Below, one piece after another: positions 33,831 to 43,118 of a stretch of DNA of 64,000 nt. Within the stretch, counting starts at the first letter, position 1. Each line of letters starts with the position of its first letter. The position numbers were made by a program, and so were the translations under genes. This DNA is from CANKJK01 sp040081715 (GTDB lineage Bacteria; Acidobacteriota; Vicinamibacteria; Vicinamibacterales; UBA2999): the NCBI GenBank assembly GCA_040081715.1, contig JBEBFY010000011.1, positions 1-64,000 on the forward strand, in the 5' to 3' direction. The notes beneath the pieces were generated by a model that saw nothing but the letters and a program-made list of their open reading frames with translations, was not told where the DNA came from and did not search any database.

Positions 33831-34745
33831 ATGCACGAAGCGCCGCTGACCTTCGTCCGGCCGCAGGAGCCGAAGCCCTCGTGGCTCAAGGTCCGGGCGC
33901 CGGGCTCGGAGAACTTCCTCCGCCTGAAGGCCCTCATGGCGGACCTCCGGCTGAACACCGTGTGCGAGGACGCTCACTGCCCCAACATCGGCGAGTGCTG
34001 GCACCACGGCACCGCCACTTTCATGATTCTGGGCGATGTGTGCACGCGGGCCTGCGCGTACTGCGCGGTCGAGCACGGAAAGCCCGCGCCTGCCGATGCG
34101 GACGAACCCGGCCGCGTGGCGAACGCCATCGTCTCCATGGCGCTGAAGCACGCCGTGATCACGTCGGTCGACCGCGACGACCTGCCAGACGGGGGCGCCG
34201 CCATCTTCGCGGAGACCATCCGGCAGACGCGGGCGCAGCGTCCCGAATGCCGCATCGAAGTGCTCATCCCGGACTTTCAGGGAAAGGCCGACGCGCTCCA
34301 TGCCGTGCTGGACGCCGGGCCCGATGTGCTCAACCACAACATCGAGACCGTGCCCCGGCTGTACCGGATGGCGAGGTCAGGCGGGAAGTATCCCCGGTCG
34401 CTGGAACTGCTCGACCGCGCGCGCCGCTACGCCCCGCGCATCGCGACCAAGACCGGCATCATGGTGGGCCTCGGCGAAGAGCACGACGAGATCCTGCAGG
34501 TGCTGGCGGACCTGCGCGAGGCGGGCGTCTCGATCCTCACAATTGGTCAGTATCTACGGCCAAGCCCGGCGCACGCGCCGATGACGCGTTACTACCATCC
34601 CGACGAGTTCGCGGCGCTGAAGGATGCCGCGATGGCCCTTGGCTTCACGCACGTGGAGTCGGGCCCGCTGGTCCGCAGTTCGTACCACGCGCACGAACAG
34701 GCCGAGGCCCACGAGGCCGCGCGCCTCGCGGCTTCCGCCGTTTAG
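33831..34745 (+). CDS. lipA: Lipoyl synthase
   Basis: The 304-residue protein has both LipA iron-sulfur signatures: the auxiliary cluster cysteines C45-x4-C50-x5-C56 (CEDAHCPNIGEC) and the radical-SAM motif CTRACAYC at 71-78. It also has the RSSYHA serine ligand segment near the C-terminus. LipA inserts two sulfur atoms into protein-bound octanoyl groups, using S-adenosylmethionine. The convergent neighbour encodes the lipoyl-bearing E2 subunit of pyruvate dehydrogenase, its likely main client. Confidence 0.95.
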   Translation: MHEAPLTFVRPQEPKPSWLKVRAPGSENFLRLKALMADLRLNTVCEDAHCPNIGECWHHGTATFMILGDVCTRACAYCAVEHGKPAPADADEPGRVANAIVSMALKHAVITSVDRDDLPDGGAAIFAETIRQTRAQRPECRIEVLIPDFQGKADALHAVLDAGPDVLNHNIETVPRLYRMARSGGKYPRSLELLDRARRYAPRIATKTGIMVGLGEEHDEILQVLADLREAGVSILTIGQYLRPSPAHAPMTRYYHPDEFAALKDAAMALGFTHVESGPLVRSSYHAHEQAEAHEAARLAASAV

Positions 34746-34764
34746 TTCGTCGCGTCTTCGCCCG

Positions 34765-36063
34765 TCAGCCGACGAGCGCCAGCCGGAAGGGCTGCTCGAG
34801 CGTCTCGACGATCCAGCGCAGGAAGCGGATGCCGTCCGCGCCATCAATGAGCCGATGGTCGTACGAGAGCGAGAGCGGCAGCATCAGCCGCGGCTCGAAG
34901 GCGCCGTTCCGGAACACGGGTTCCTTCGACCCTCGCGAGACACCAAGGATCGCCACCTCCGGCCAGTTCACGATCGGTGTGAAGTGCGTGCCGCCGATGC
35001 CGCCAAGATTGGAGATGCTGATGCCTCCCCCGCTCATCTCGTCGAGGGTGAGCTTCTTGTCGCGGGCCTTGCCCGCGAGCCCCTGAATCTCGATCGCGAT
35101 GTCGGCCAGCCCCTTCCTGTCCGCGTTCCTGACCACCGGCACGAGCAGCCCCCGGTCGGTGTCAACGGCCACGCCCACATTCACGTAGCGCTTGAACACA
35201 ATCTGCTCGGCGGCCATGTCGACGGCCGCATTGAACTGCGGATACTCGCGGACGGCTGCGGCGAGCACCTTCACCAGGATGGCGGTCATCGTGAGCTTGC
35301 CGCCGCGCGCCTCCACGTCAGGGGCGAGCCGCTTCCGAATCTCTTCCAGTTCGGTGATATCGGCCTTGTCCGCCTGTGTGACCTGCGGCACCGTGGCCCA
35401 GGCATGTGCCAGGTGCACCGCTGTCGCCCGGCGGACGCTCGACATCGGCTGACGATCCACCTCGCCCCACTTCGCGGGGTCCGGCAAGGCCCGGGCCGTC
35501 GGTTGACTCAAGCCCGCCGGGCCGGTGAGGCCAGGGCCCGAGAGCGCCCGGGTGGCGTGCGCCTTCACGTCCTGCTGGGTAATGCGCCCCTCGGCCCCGG
35601 TGCCGGCGACGTCGTGGATGCTGACGCCGATCTCACGGGCGAGCCGGTGCACGCGCGGAGACGCTGGCGCGATGGACCCGCGCGCTCGAACCTCTGCCCG
35701 CTCCGGAGTCGCAGGCACTGTTTGAACAGGCACTGTCTGGGCTGGCACTGCTTGGACCGGCGAGTCGGGAGCCGTGGGGGTCGCGGACACCGCGGCCTCA
35801 GCCGGGACCGCGGCGACGGGCGCAGGCTGGTCTCCGGACACCACCAGCACGGGCATGCCGGCCGAGACCTTGTCCCCCTTCTTCACGGCAATGGACTGCA
35901 CGACGCCCGCCACGGCAGACGGCACCTCGACCGTCGCCTTGTCGGTCTCCAGTTCGAGCACGCCCTGGTCGCGGGCGATGGTGTCGCCGACCTGTACGAG
36001 GACGCGCGAGACGGTGCCGGCCGCCACGTTCTCGCCCAGTTCGGGCAGCGTGAAGGTCGTCAT
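34765..36063 (-). CDS. aceF: Pyruvate dehydrogenase E2 (dihydrolipoyl acetyltransferase)
   Basis: The 432 residues read as one lipoyl domain (Lys 42 in ELETDKATVEVPS) and an Ala/Pro-rich linker. A peripheral-subunit-binding domain (SPRVHRLAREIGVSIHDVAG) and a catalytic acetyltransferase domain ending in DHRLIDGADG follow. A single lipoyl domain is fewer than the three in E. coli. The start overlaps the aceE stop by four bases (ATGA). E3 (lpd) is not in the window. Confidence 0.93.
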   Translation of the reverse strand: MTTFTLPELGENVAAGTVSRVLVQVGDTIARDQGVLELETDKATVEVPSAVAGVVQSIAVKKGDKVSAGMPVLVVSGDQPAPVAAVPAEAAVSATPTAPDSPVQAVPAQTVPVQTVPATPERAEVRARGSIAPASPRVHRLAREIGVSIHDVAGTGAEGRITQQDVKAHATRALSGPGLTGPAGLSQPTARALPDPAKWGEVDRQPMSSVRRATAVHLAHAWATVPQVTQADKADITELEEIRKRLAPDVEARGGKLTMTAILVKVLAAAVREYPQFNAAVDMAAEQIVFKRYVNVGVAVDTDRGLLVPVVRNADRKGLADIAIEIQGLAGKARDKKLTLDEMSGGGISISNLGGIGGTHFTPIVNWPEVAILGVSRGSKEPVFRNGAFEPRLMLPLSLSYDHRLIDGADGIRFLRWIVETLEQPFRLALVG

Positions 36064-38717
36064 GACACCGCGGGGTTCGGCCGATCCGGCTCGACGCCCA
36101 GATCCGCAATGGCCTTCTTCACGGCCGCCGGGGTCACCTGGCCCTCGCGTGCCAGAGCGGACAATGTGGCCACCACGATGTGCCTGGCGTCCACCTCGAA
36201 GAAGTTACGCAGGGCCGAGCGGCTGTCGCTCCTGCCGAACCCATCGGTGCCGAGTGAGGTTACCGGGCGTCCAAGCCAGCGTCCGATGGTGTCCGGCAGC
36301 GCCTTCACGTAGTCGGCCGCCGCCACCACCACTCCCGTCGTGTCACCCAGGCACGCCTGGATGTGCGACACCTGCTGGGGCTCCCCAGGGTGCAACCGAT
36401 TCCAGCGCTCGACAGCATTCGCGTTGCGCGCGAGCTCCGTGTAGCTCGTGGCGCTCCAGACGTCGGCGGACACACCGTAGTCAGCCTCCAGCATTTCCTG
36501 CGCCTTGATCACCTCGAGCAGGATGGCACCGCTGCCGATGAGCTGGGCCCGGAGCGTCGCGCGCGTCTTGTCCGACGCCCGGAACCGGTATAACCCGCGG
36601 AGGATGTCCTCGCGCGCGTCCTGCGGCATGCCCGGCTGCTCATACTGCTCGTTCATCACGGTGATGTAGTAGAAGATGCTCTCCTGCTCCTTGTACATCC
36701 GCCGGATGCCGTCCTCGATGATGACCGCCATCTCGTACGCGAACGCCGGATCGTAGGCAATGAGATTCGGCACGGCACTGGCCAGCAGGTGGCTGTGCCC
36801 GTCCTGGTGCTGCAGGCCCTCGCCTGCCAGGGTGGTCCGGCCAGAGGTGCCGCCAAGCATGAAGCCCCGCGCGCGGGAGTCGGCCGCCAGCCAGACCAGG
36901 TCGCCCACGCGCTGCATGCCGAACATCGAATAGAAGATGAAAAAGGGAATCGTGTTGACGCCGTGTGTGGCGTACGCCGTGCCCGCTGACACGAACGACG
37001 ACATCGAGCCGGCCTCGTTGATGCCCTCTTCGAGGATCTGTCCGTTGATGGCTTCCTTGTAATAGAGCAGCGTGTCGCTGTCGACCGGCTCGTAGAGCTG
37101 GCCCACATGGGAGTAGATGCCGACCTGCCGGAAGAGCGGCTCCATACCGAAGGTCCGGGCCTCGTCGGGCACAATCGGCACGACGAGCTTGCCAATCTCC
37201 GGGTCCTTGAGCAGCTTGGCCAGGATCCGGACAAACGCCATCGTCGTGGACTGCTTCCGATCCGGAGTGTCATCCAGGAACTCGGCAAACGCATCCCGCA
37301 GCGTCGCCAGCGCAAGGGGCGGTGCGGTCACGGAGCGACTGGGCACAAACCCGCCCAGCGCTGTGCGCCGTTCCCGGATATAGGCGGCTTCTGGACTGTC
37401 CGGAGGCGGCAGGTAGAACGGTGCCTTGGCCACCTCGTCGTCGGAAATCGGGATGCCGAATCGCGCCCGGAACGCACGCAGTTCGGCCTCGTTCAGCTTC
37501 TTCTGCTGGTGGGTGATGTTCTTGCCCTCGCCCGCCTCGCCAATGCCGTAGCCCTTGATCGTGCGCGCCAGAATAACCGTGGGCTGCCCCGTATGCCGCA
37601 CGGCGGCATCGTAGGCGGCAAACACCTTCAGCGGATCGTGGCCGCCCAGCGTGAGCTTCTTGAGCTGGTCATCGGAGAGGTGGCTGACCATGTCCAGCAG
37701 GCGCTGGTCCTTGCCCCAGAAGTGCTGGCGCAGGTAGGCCCCGGACGACACGGCGTACTTCTGGTACTCGCCATCCACGACCTCGCCCATCCGCTTCGCC
37801 AGCAGGCCATCGTGATCCTTGGCGAGCAGGGGGTCCCAGTCCGAGCCCCAGATCACCTTGATGACATTCCAGCCGGCGCCCCGGAAGGCCGCCTCGAGCT
37901 CCTGGATGATCTGGCCGTTGCCCCGGACAGGGCCGTCGAGCCGCTGCAGGTTGCAGTTGATGACAAAGATGAGATTGTCGAGGCGCTCCCGCGAGGCAAG
38001 CGTGATGGCACCGAGTGATTCGGGTTCGTCGGTTTCACCGTCGCCGATAAACGCCCAGACCTTGGCCTTGCCCCGCGGCTTGAGTTCGCGGTCCTCGAGA
38101 TACCGCAGGAACCGCGCCTGATAGATCGCCGTGATCGGCCCGAGCCCCATGGAGACCGTGGGGAACTCCCAGAAGTCCGGCATCAGCCACGGGTGCGGGT
38201 AGGAGGACAGCCCGCCGTTGGGCTTCAGTTCACGGCGGAAGTTTTCGAGCTGCTGCAGGCTCAGCCGGCCCTCGAGAAACGCCCGCGCATAGATGCCGGG
38301 CGCGCCGTGCCCCTGGAAGAAGATCAGGTCCTGGTCGTTCCGGTCACCCTTCCCCCGGAAGAAGTGATTGAAGCCGACCTCGTAGAGCGTGGCCGACGAC
38401 GCATAGGTCGAGATGTGGCCGCCGATGCCGTCCTCGGTACGATTGGCGCGCACCACCATGGCCAGCGCATTCCAGCGCACGAGGCTCTTGATCCGCCGCT
38501 CGATCTCCCGGCTGCCAGGGATGGGCGGCTGCTGATCCGCCGGGATGGTGTTGATGTAGGCCGTGGCCGCCGTGAAAGGCAGGCGCACGCCTGCCTTCTG
38601 CGCATGCACGCCGAGGTCGTGCAGCAGCCGCCCGACGCGGGCCGGGCCGCCGTGCTGCAGGACGTAGTCGAGTGAATCGAGCCACTCACGGGTTTCGAGG
38701 GTCTCAATGTCAGTCAT
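36060..38717 (-). CDS. aceE: Pyruvate dehydrogenase E1, homodimeric type
   Basis: An 885-residue protein, almost exactly the length of E. coli AceE. It has the thiamine diphosphate motif FIGDGETDEPES followed by INCNLQRLDGPVRG. It also has family blocks such as FFQGHGAPGIYARAFLEGR and GTAYATHGVNTIPFFIFYSM. It decarboxylates pyruvate and passes the acetyl group to the lipoyl arm of the E2 encoded directly downstream. The ATG at 38717 is supported by TAAGAT seven bases upstream; the frame runs another 450 bases upstream only as shadow sequence. Confidence 0.95.
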   Translation of the reverse strand: MTDIETLETREWLDSLDYVLQHGGPARVGRLLHDLGVHAQKAGVRLPFTAATAYINTIPADQQPPIPGSREIERRIKSLVRWNALAMVVRANRTEDGIGGHISTYASSATLYEVGFNHFFRGKGDRNDQDLIFFQGHGAPGIYARAFLEGRLSLQQLENFRRELKPNGGLSSYPHPWLMPDFWEFPTVSMGLGPITAIYQARFLRYLEDRELKPRGKAKVWAFIGDGETDEPESLGAITLASRERLDNLIFVINCNLQRLDGPVRGNGQIIQELEAAFRGAGWNVIKVIWGSDWDPLLAKDHDGLLAKRMGEVVDGEYQKYAVSSGAYLRQHFWGKDQRLLDMVSHLSDDQLKKLTLGGHDPLKVFAAYDAAVRHTGQPTVILARTIKGYGIGEAGEGKNITHQQKKLNEAELRAFRARFGIPISDDEVAKAPFYLPPPDSPEAAYIRERRTALGGFVPSRSVTAPPLALATLRDAFAEFLDDTPDRKQSTTMAFVRILAKLLKDPEIGKLVVPIVPDEARTFGMEPLFRQVGIYSHVGQLYEPVDSDTLLYYKEAINGQILEEGINEAGSMSSFVSAGTAYATHGVNTIPFFIFYSMFGMQRVGDLVWLAADSRARGFMLGGTSGRTTLAGEGLQHQDGHSHLLASAVPNLIAYDPAFAYEMAVIIEDGIRRMYKEQESIFYYITVMNEQYEQPGMPQDAREDILRGLYRFRASDKTRATLRAQLIGSGAILLEVIKAQEMLEADYGVSADVWSATSYTELARNANAVERWNRLHPGEPQQVSHIQACLGDTTGVVVAAADYVKALPDTIGRWLGRPVTSLGTDGFGRSDSRSALRNFFEVDARHIVVATLSALAREGQVTPAAVKKAIADLGVEPDRPNPAVS

Positions 38718-38724
38718 CTCGGCT

Positions 38725-38730
38725 ATCTTA
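38725..38730 (-). promoter_or_regulatory. -10-like hexamer TAAGAT of aceEF (minus strand)
   Basis: TAAGAT on the minus strand ends seven bases before the aceE ATG, with no ribosome site between them. Confidence 0.45.
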
Positions 38731-38836
38731 GCTGCCGCCACAAGGGCAGAGGATTGCGTATCGAGCCGATTCCCCCTGGATTGGCGCACGTTCATGGCGC
38801 GACTGCCCGCACGGACGATCATCGGTACAACGAAAA

Positions 38837-38863
38837 CGGCGGGACACACTGGGTGTCCCGCCG
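38837..38863 (-). terminator. Rho-independent terminator of the cytochrome c gene
   Basis: A perfect 11-base-pair GC-rich stem (CGGCGGGACAC / GTGTCCCGCCG) with a five-base loop, followed on the minus strand by TTTTCGTTGT. It lies 42 bases past the stop of the cytochrome gene transcribed in that direction. Confidence 0.75.
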
Positions 38864-38904
38864 TCGGTCGATCTCCTCCCCGGCGCCGATGCGCCGGCAG
38901 GCGG

Positions 38905-39339
38905 CTAGAGCGTACCGGGCTTGAAGCTGTACGCCTTGGTCGTCGGATCCTGGTCGCGGTACTTGGTGTGGCAGGCTCCGCAGGAGGCACCGGCTTCCTT
39001 GAAGGCCGCACCGGCCGCAGCCGCGTCCGTGCCCCCGAGCGCCGTCTCAAGCGCGCCGAGCTTGGTGATGGCCGCCGCGGCGAGGCCCTGCGGGTCCGCC
39101 TTGCCCTTCTCCTTGAAGAACGCCTCAATGGCGCCCATGTACTGCTTGGCCTTGGTGACCTCGGCCTTCGCATCGGCCAGCGAACCGGACTGCAGCGCCT
39201 TATTGGCCGCGCCGACGAATCCGCCGATCGCCTTCATGCACTTGTCGAAATCGTCCTCGGACTTGAGCCCCTGGGCATAGCCCACGGTGCCTGCCCACGC
39301 CATCACCAGCACTGCCGCACAGATTACAAAACGTCGCAT
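38905..39339 (-). CDS. Cytochrome c' / c-556-like exported monohaem cytochrome
   Basis: A 144-residue protein with a signal peptide (FVICAAVLVMAWAGTVGYAQ), a four-helix pattern and one CGACH motif 25 residues from the C-terminus. A C-terminal haem on a four-helix bundle is the cytochrome c' family plan, though there is the short KYRDQDPTTKAYSFKPGTL tail after it. It is a periplasmic electron carrier or gas-binding protein. A strong ribosome site (GGGAGGAT) precedes the ATG at 39339. Confidence 0.86.
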   Translation of the reverse strand: MRRFVICAAVLVMAWAGTVGYAQGLKSEDDFDKCMKAIGGFVGAANKALQSGSLADAKAEVTKAKQYMGAIEAFFKEKGKADPQGLAAAAITKLGALETALGGTDAAAAGAAFKEAGASCGACHTKYRDQDPTTKAYSFKPGTL

Positions 39340-39458
39340 CAGATCCTCCCGGCAAATTGAAACGGACGCCGAACCGCTCGGATCGTAGCCGAGCGCCCCC
39401 GGCGGCGCAACGACAGACGCATGACGGCCGCGAGGCGGCGGCAGCGCTCCGAGGACCG

Positions 39459-40241
39459 TCAACCGCTGGCCGGGATGGCCCGCCTGGCCGCGTCGGGGCG
39501 GTCGGAAATGATGGCGTCCACACCCCACGCCAGCAGGCGGGCGATGTCCTCCGCCTCGTCCACCGTCCACACCTGCACCTTATACCCGGCCCGGTGCGCC
39601 AGCCTGACGAACCGTGGAGTGACCACGCGGACACCGCCCCGCACCTCCGGCACCTGGTACCCCCCGTAGCCCCGACCGCGCACCGGCCACCCGATCCACG
39701 AGCCATAGAGCGCCGCACGCACCTCGGACATGTGGGCACTGGTGGCGACCTCCGGCAACGCGCGGCGGACGGCCCTCACTGATAGGGCGCCGAAGCCGGC
39801 CACGCAGATGCGCCCGAGCGCGGGTTCCTTCCTCAGCACCGCGGCCACGGCCTCGCCCAGTTCCGCGAGGTTGTCCTTCATCTCCACGATGAGCCGTCGA
39901 TCCGGGTACCGCCGCAGCACCTCCGCGAGGGTGCAGATGCCGACCCCCTGCCCTCGCCAGGGATGCTGGCCGGCGTCCTGGAAATGGTAGGCCGCGTCCA
40001 CGCGGGCAAGTTCGGCAGCCGTGTGGTCACGGACCAGCCCCGTGGCGCTGGTGGTTCTGTCGAGCGTGGCGTCGTGGATGACCACCGGCACGCCGTCCCT
40101 GGAGAGGCGCAGGTCGAACTCCAGGCCGTCGGCGCCCGCCTTGAGGCCGATGTCGAGGGCCGGCAGGGTGTTCTCGGGCCCGAGCGCACGGCCGCCTCGA
40201 TGCGCGAAGACCAGCGGGGCGGAATGAGTGAAGAAGTCCAC
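39459..40241 (-). CDS. Glycerophosphodiester phosphodiesterase
   Basis: The 260-residue protein contains the GDPD signatures FAHRGG and PENTLPA, the metal and catalytic block LEFDLRLSRDGVPVVIHD, LIVEMKD, and the C-terminal VQVWTVDEAEDIARLLAWGVDAIISDRP. It hydrolyses glycerophosphodiesters to glycerol 3-phosphate and an alcohol. No signal peptide is visible, so it is probably cytoplasmic. The GTG at 40241 begins just before the TIM-barrel; longer starts up to 40313 would overlap the divergent ATPase gene. Confidence 0.88.
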   Translation of the reverse strand: MDFFTHSAPLVFAHRGGRALGPENTLPALDIGLKAGADGLEFDLRLSRDGVPVVIHDATLDRTTSATGLVRDHTAAELARVDAAYHFQDAGQHPWRGQGVGICTLAEVLRRYPDRRLIVEMKDNLAELGEAVAAVLRKEPALGRICVAGFGALSVRAVRRALPEVATSAHMSEVRAALYGSWIGWPVRGRGYGGYQVPEVRGGVRVVTPRFVRLAHRAGYKVQVWTVDEAEDIARLLAWGVDAIISDRPDAARRAIPASG

Positions 40242-40273
40242 AGGGTTCAGCGGGCACGGCCTGACCCGGCTGG

Positions 40274-40279
40274 TAAGAT
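40274..40279 (+). promoter_or_regulatory. -10-like hexamer TAAGAT
   Basis: TAAGAT ends six bases before the ATG at 40286, leaderless spacing, with no ribosome site. Confidence 0.45.
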
Positions 40280-40285
40280 CGCCGC

Positions 40286-41797
40286 ATGGCAACCCCCCAG
40301 TCGATCTCGACACTCGGACAGCTCAGACAGGCCGTGGCGTCCGGTGCCGTGCCGCACAGAAGCGTACAACAGGAGGTGCGGGACAACCTCATCGTGCGGC
40401 TCCGGGCTGGCGTGGATCTGTTTCCCGGTATCGTCGGCTACGACGACACCGTCATCCCCCAGATGGTGAATGCCCTCCTCTCGCAGCACCACTTCATCCT
40501 GCTGGGACTGCGCGGCCAGGCCAAGACGCGGCTGCTGCGTGCCCTCGCGACGCTGCTCGACCCCTGGGTGCCCGTGATGCCAGGCTGTGAAATCAACGAC
40601 GACCCGCTCGCGCCGATCTGCGGCGTCTGCCGTGCGCGCATCGCCATTGAGGGCGACGCCACGCCCGTCGCCTGGCTGAGCCGGGATGACCGGTACGTCG
40701 AAAAACTCGCCACGCCGGATGTGACCATCGCCGACATGGTGGGCGACATCGACCCGATCAAGGCCGCGCGGTCGGGCCTGCAGTTGTCGAGCGAACTCAC
40801 CATGCACTACGGGCTGCTGCCACGCGCCAACCGCGGCATCTTCGCCATCAACGAGCTGCCGGATCTGGCCGGCAAGATCCAGGTCGGCCTCTTCAACATC
40901 CTGCAGGAGGGCGACATCCAGATTAAGGGCTACCCCGTGCGCTTGCCGCTGGACGTGTTGATGGCCTTCACGGCCAATCCCGAGGACTACACCGCCCGCG
41001 GCAAGATCATCACGCCCCTCAAGGACCGCATCGGCTCCGAGATCCGCACGCACTACCCGCCAGGCCGCCAGGAGGCCATGACCATCACCGCGCAGGAAGC
41101 GTGGCTGGTGCGCGACGGCGACGCGCCGATCGTGGAACTGCCGGCCTTCGTAGCGGAGGTCGTCGAAGAGATCGCCTTCCAGGCCCGGCAGGACCGCCGC
41201 GTGGACAAACGGTCCGGCGTGAGCCAGCGCCTGCCGATCTCGGCCATCGAGAACGTCGCCTCCAACGCCGAACGCCGGGCGCTTGTGTGCGGGGAGGACG
41301 TGGCCGCCGCGCGGATCACCGACGTGTACGCCGCCCTGCCCTCGATGACGGGCAAGTTCGAGCTCGAGTACGAGGGCGAGCTGAAGGGCGCCGAGGCCGT
41401 CGGGCGGGACCTGGTGCGCGCCGCCGTGGCCACCGTGGCGGACGGGTATCTCTCGCACCTCGACACGCACCACGTCATCGAGTGGTTCGACCTTGGTGGG
41501 AGCCTGATGCTCTCCGACACCACGCCGGCCGCGGACGTCGTCGCCGCCGGTGCACAGGTGCAGGGCCTGGTTGAGCTGACCCAGCAGGTTGGCATTCCGG
41601 CCGAGGCACCGGACCCGCTGCTGGCCGCCGGTATCGACTTCGTCCTCGAAGGCCTCTATGCGATGAAGAAGATCAGCCGGAGCGACGACCGGGGCTACCA
41701 CGCCGGCGAGACGCCCGTCCGTCGCCCCGTGCGTCCGGCGCCTGTAGAAGACGACGAGTCTCCGCAGGGCGGCGGCAAGAAGCGGTACTACAACTAG
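40286..41797 (+). CDS. MoxR/magnesium-chelatase-like AAA ATPase paired with a VWA protein
   Basis: A 503-residue AAA+ protein with a Walker A variant GLRGQAKT at 74-81. A short cysteine insertion follows (C101, then C112-x2-C115 in ICGVCRARI) that could bind a metal. The Walker B region RGIFAINELPDL has Asn where the usual Asp stands before Glu. NPEDYTARG and KDRIGSEIRTHYPPG form sensor and arginine-finger regions. MoxR-type ATPases work with VWA-domain partners to insert metals or remodel complexes, and the VWA gene is 27 bases downstream. The target is unknown. Confidence 0.87.
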   Translation: MATPQSISTLGQLRQAVASGAVPHRSVQQEVRDNLIVRLRAGVDLFPGIVGYDDTVIPQMVNALLSQHHFILLGLRGQAKTRLLRALATLLDPWVPVMPGCEINDDPLAPICGVCRARIAIEGDATPVAWLSRDDRYVEKLATPDVTIADMVGDIDPIKAARSGLQLSSELTMHYGLLPRANRGIFAINELPDLAGKIQVGLFNILQEGDIQIKGYPVRLPLDVLMAFTANPEDYTARGKIITPLKDRIGSEIRTHYPPGRQEAMTITAQEAWLVRDGDAPIVELPAFVAEVVEEIAFQARQDRRVDKRSGVSQRLPISAIENVASNAERRALVCGEDVAAARITDVYAALPSMTGKFELEYEGELKGAEAVGRDLVRAAVATVADGYLSHLDTHHVIEWFDLGGSLMLSDTTPAADVVAAGAQVQGLVELTQQVGIPAEAPDPLLAAGIDFVLEGLYAMKKISRSDDRGYHAGETPVRRPVRPAPVEDDESPQGGGKKRYYN

Positions 41798-41824
41798 CGG
41801 AAGAGGCAGAGCGGCCACACAGCC

Positions 41825-43105
41825 ATGAAGTTCCGCTACACGAAATACACCGGCGACCTGTTCGACGACATCGACTTCGATGACCTCGTCTCGAAGCTCG
41901 CCGAGCTGTTCCTGTCCAGCGGCTTCAACAATCCGTGGGATCCGGGCGACGGCGGTGAGGACCGCACGATGCAGGCCCTCCACGACGCCATCCTCGACGC
42001 GCTCTTCAGCGGCGGCGTGCTGTCCGACGACGCCATCCAGCAACTGCTCGGCGACCCGGCCGATGGCGACCAGGAGGCCGCGCGGCAGAAGCTCGAGGAA
42101 CTGGTGCAGCGCATCGTCGACAAGATGATGACGGACGGGTTCATCACCGGGGCACCAGACCTGGAGGCCGAAGCCCGACGCCGCGCCGGCGGTGGCGGCG
42201 AGGGGGAGGGCGAACCCTCTGGCCCCGCGCGGTTCGAAGTCACCGACAAGAGCCTCGACTTTCTCGGCTATCGCGCCCTGCGGGATCTGATGGGGTCCAT
42301 GGGGCGGTCCAGCGCCGGCCGCCACGACACGCGCGACCTGTCCACCGGCGTCGAGGCGGCGGCCGCGTCAAAGCCCTACGAATTCGGCGACACGCTCAAC
42401 ATCGACCCGAGCGGCACGATTCTCAATGCCGTGAGGCGCCTCGGCCCCGAGGCGGCACTCTCGGCCGGGGGAATCGACGTGGACTATCCGGACCTGATGG
42501 TGGCGCAGAGCGAGTATCAGAGTTCGTGCGCCACGGTGATCATGCTGGACTGCAGCCACAGCATGATTCTCTACGGCGAGGACCGCTTCACGCCGGCCAA
42601 GCGCGTGGCCCTGGCCCTCTCGCATCTGATCCGCACGCAGTATCCCGGCGACACCCTCAACGTCGTGCTCTTTCATGATTCGGCCGAGGAAATTCCGCTC
42701 AAGCAGCTCGGCCGTGTGCGCGTGGGCCCGTACTACACGAACACCCGCGAGGGCCTGCGGCTCTCCCGCCGCATCCTCGAACGGCAGCGGAAGGACATGC
42801 GGCAGATCATCATGATTACGGACGGGAAGCCCTCGGCCCTGACCCAGCCGGACGGCCGGATCTACAAGAATGCGTTCGGACTGGACCCGCACATCGTGAC
42901 GGAAACGTTTGCCGAAGTAACCGCCTGCCAGAAAGCCGGCATCATGATCAACACGTTCATGCTGGCGCGGGACCCCGACCTCGTGGCCTTCGTGCGCCGG
43001 GTGGCCGCCGCATGCCGAGGCAAGGCCTACTTCACCACGCCGCACACGCTGGGCCAGTACGTGCTGACGGACTACATGGACAAGAAGACGCGCACCATCC
43101 ACTGA
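41825..43105 (+). CDS. VWA-domain partner of the AAA ATPase
   Basis: The 426-residue protein has an acidic, Gly-rich N-terminal half and a C-terminal von Willebrand A domain with the metal-site motif MLDCSHSM (DxSxS) and a later ITDGKPSA segment. NTFMLARDPDLVAFVRRVAA is also typical of the family. It binds Mg2+ through the MIDAS and acts as adaptor or substrate recruiter for the ATPase encoded upstream. It is soluble, with no signal peptide. Confidence 0.87.
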   Translation: MKFRYTKYTGDLFDDIDFDDLVSKLAELFLSSGFNNPWDPGDGGEDRTMQALHDAILDALFSGGVLSDDAIQQLLGDPADGDQEAARQKLEELVQRIVDKMMTDGFITGAPDLEAEARRRAGGGGEGEGEPSGPARFEVTDKSLDFLGYRALRDLMGSMGRSSAGRHDTRDLSTGVEAAAASKPYEFGDTLNIDPSGTILNAVRRLGPEAALSAGGIDVDYPDLMVAQSEYQSSCATVIMLDCSHSMILYGEDRFTPAKRVALALSHLIRTQYPGDTLNVVLFHDSAEEIPLKQLGRVRVGPYYTNTREGLRLSRRILERQRKDMRQIIMITDGKPSALTQPDGRIYKNAFGLDPHIVTETFAEVTACQKAGIMINTFMLARDPDLVAFVRRVAAACRGKAYFTTPHTLGQYVLTDYMDKKTRTIH

Positions 43106-43118
43106 GCGGAGGACCGGC

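Noticed and set aside
40247..42325. 692-codon minus-strand frame
   Set aside because: Antisense to the AAA ATPase and VWA genes, His/Gly/Val-rich low-complexity shadow.
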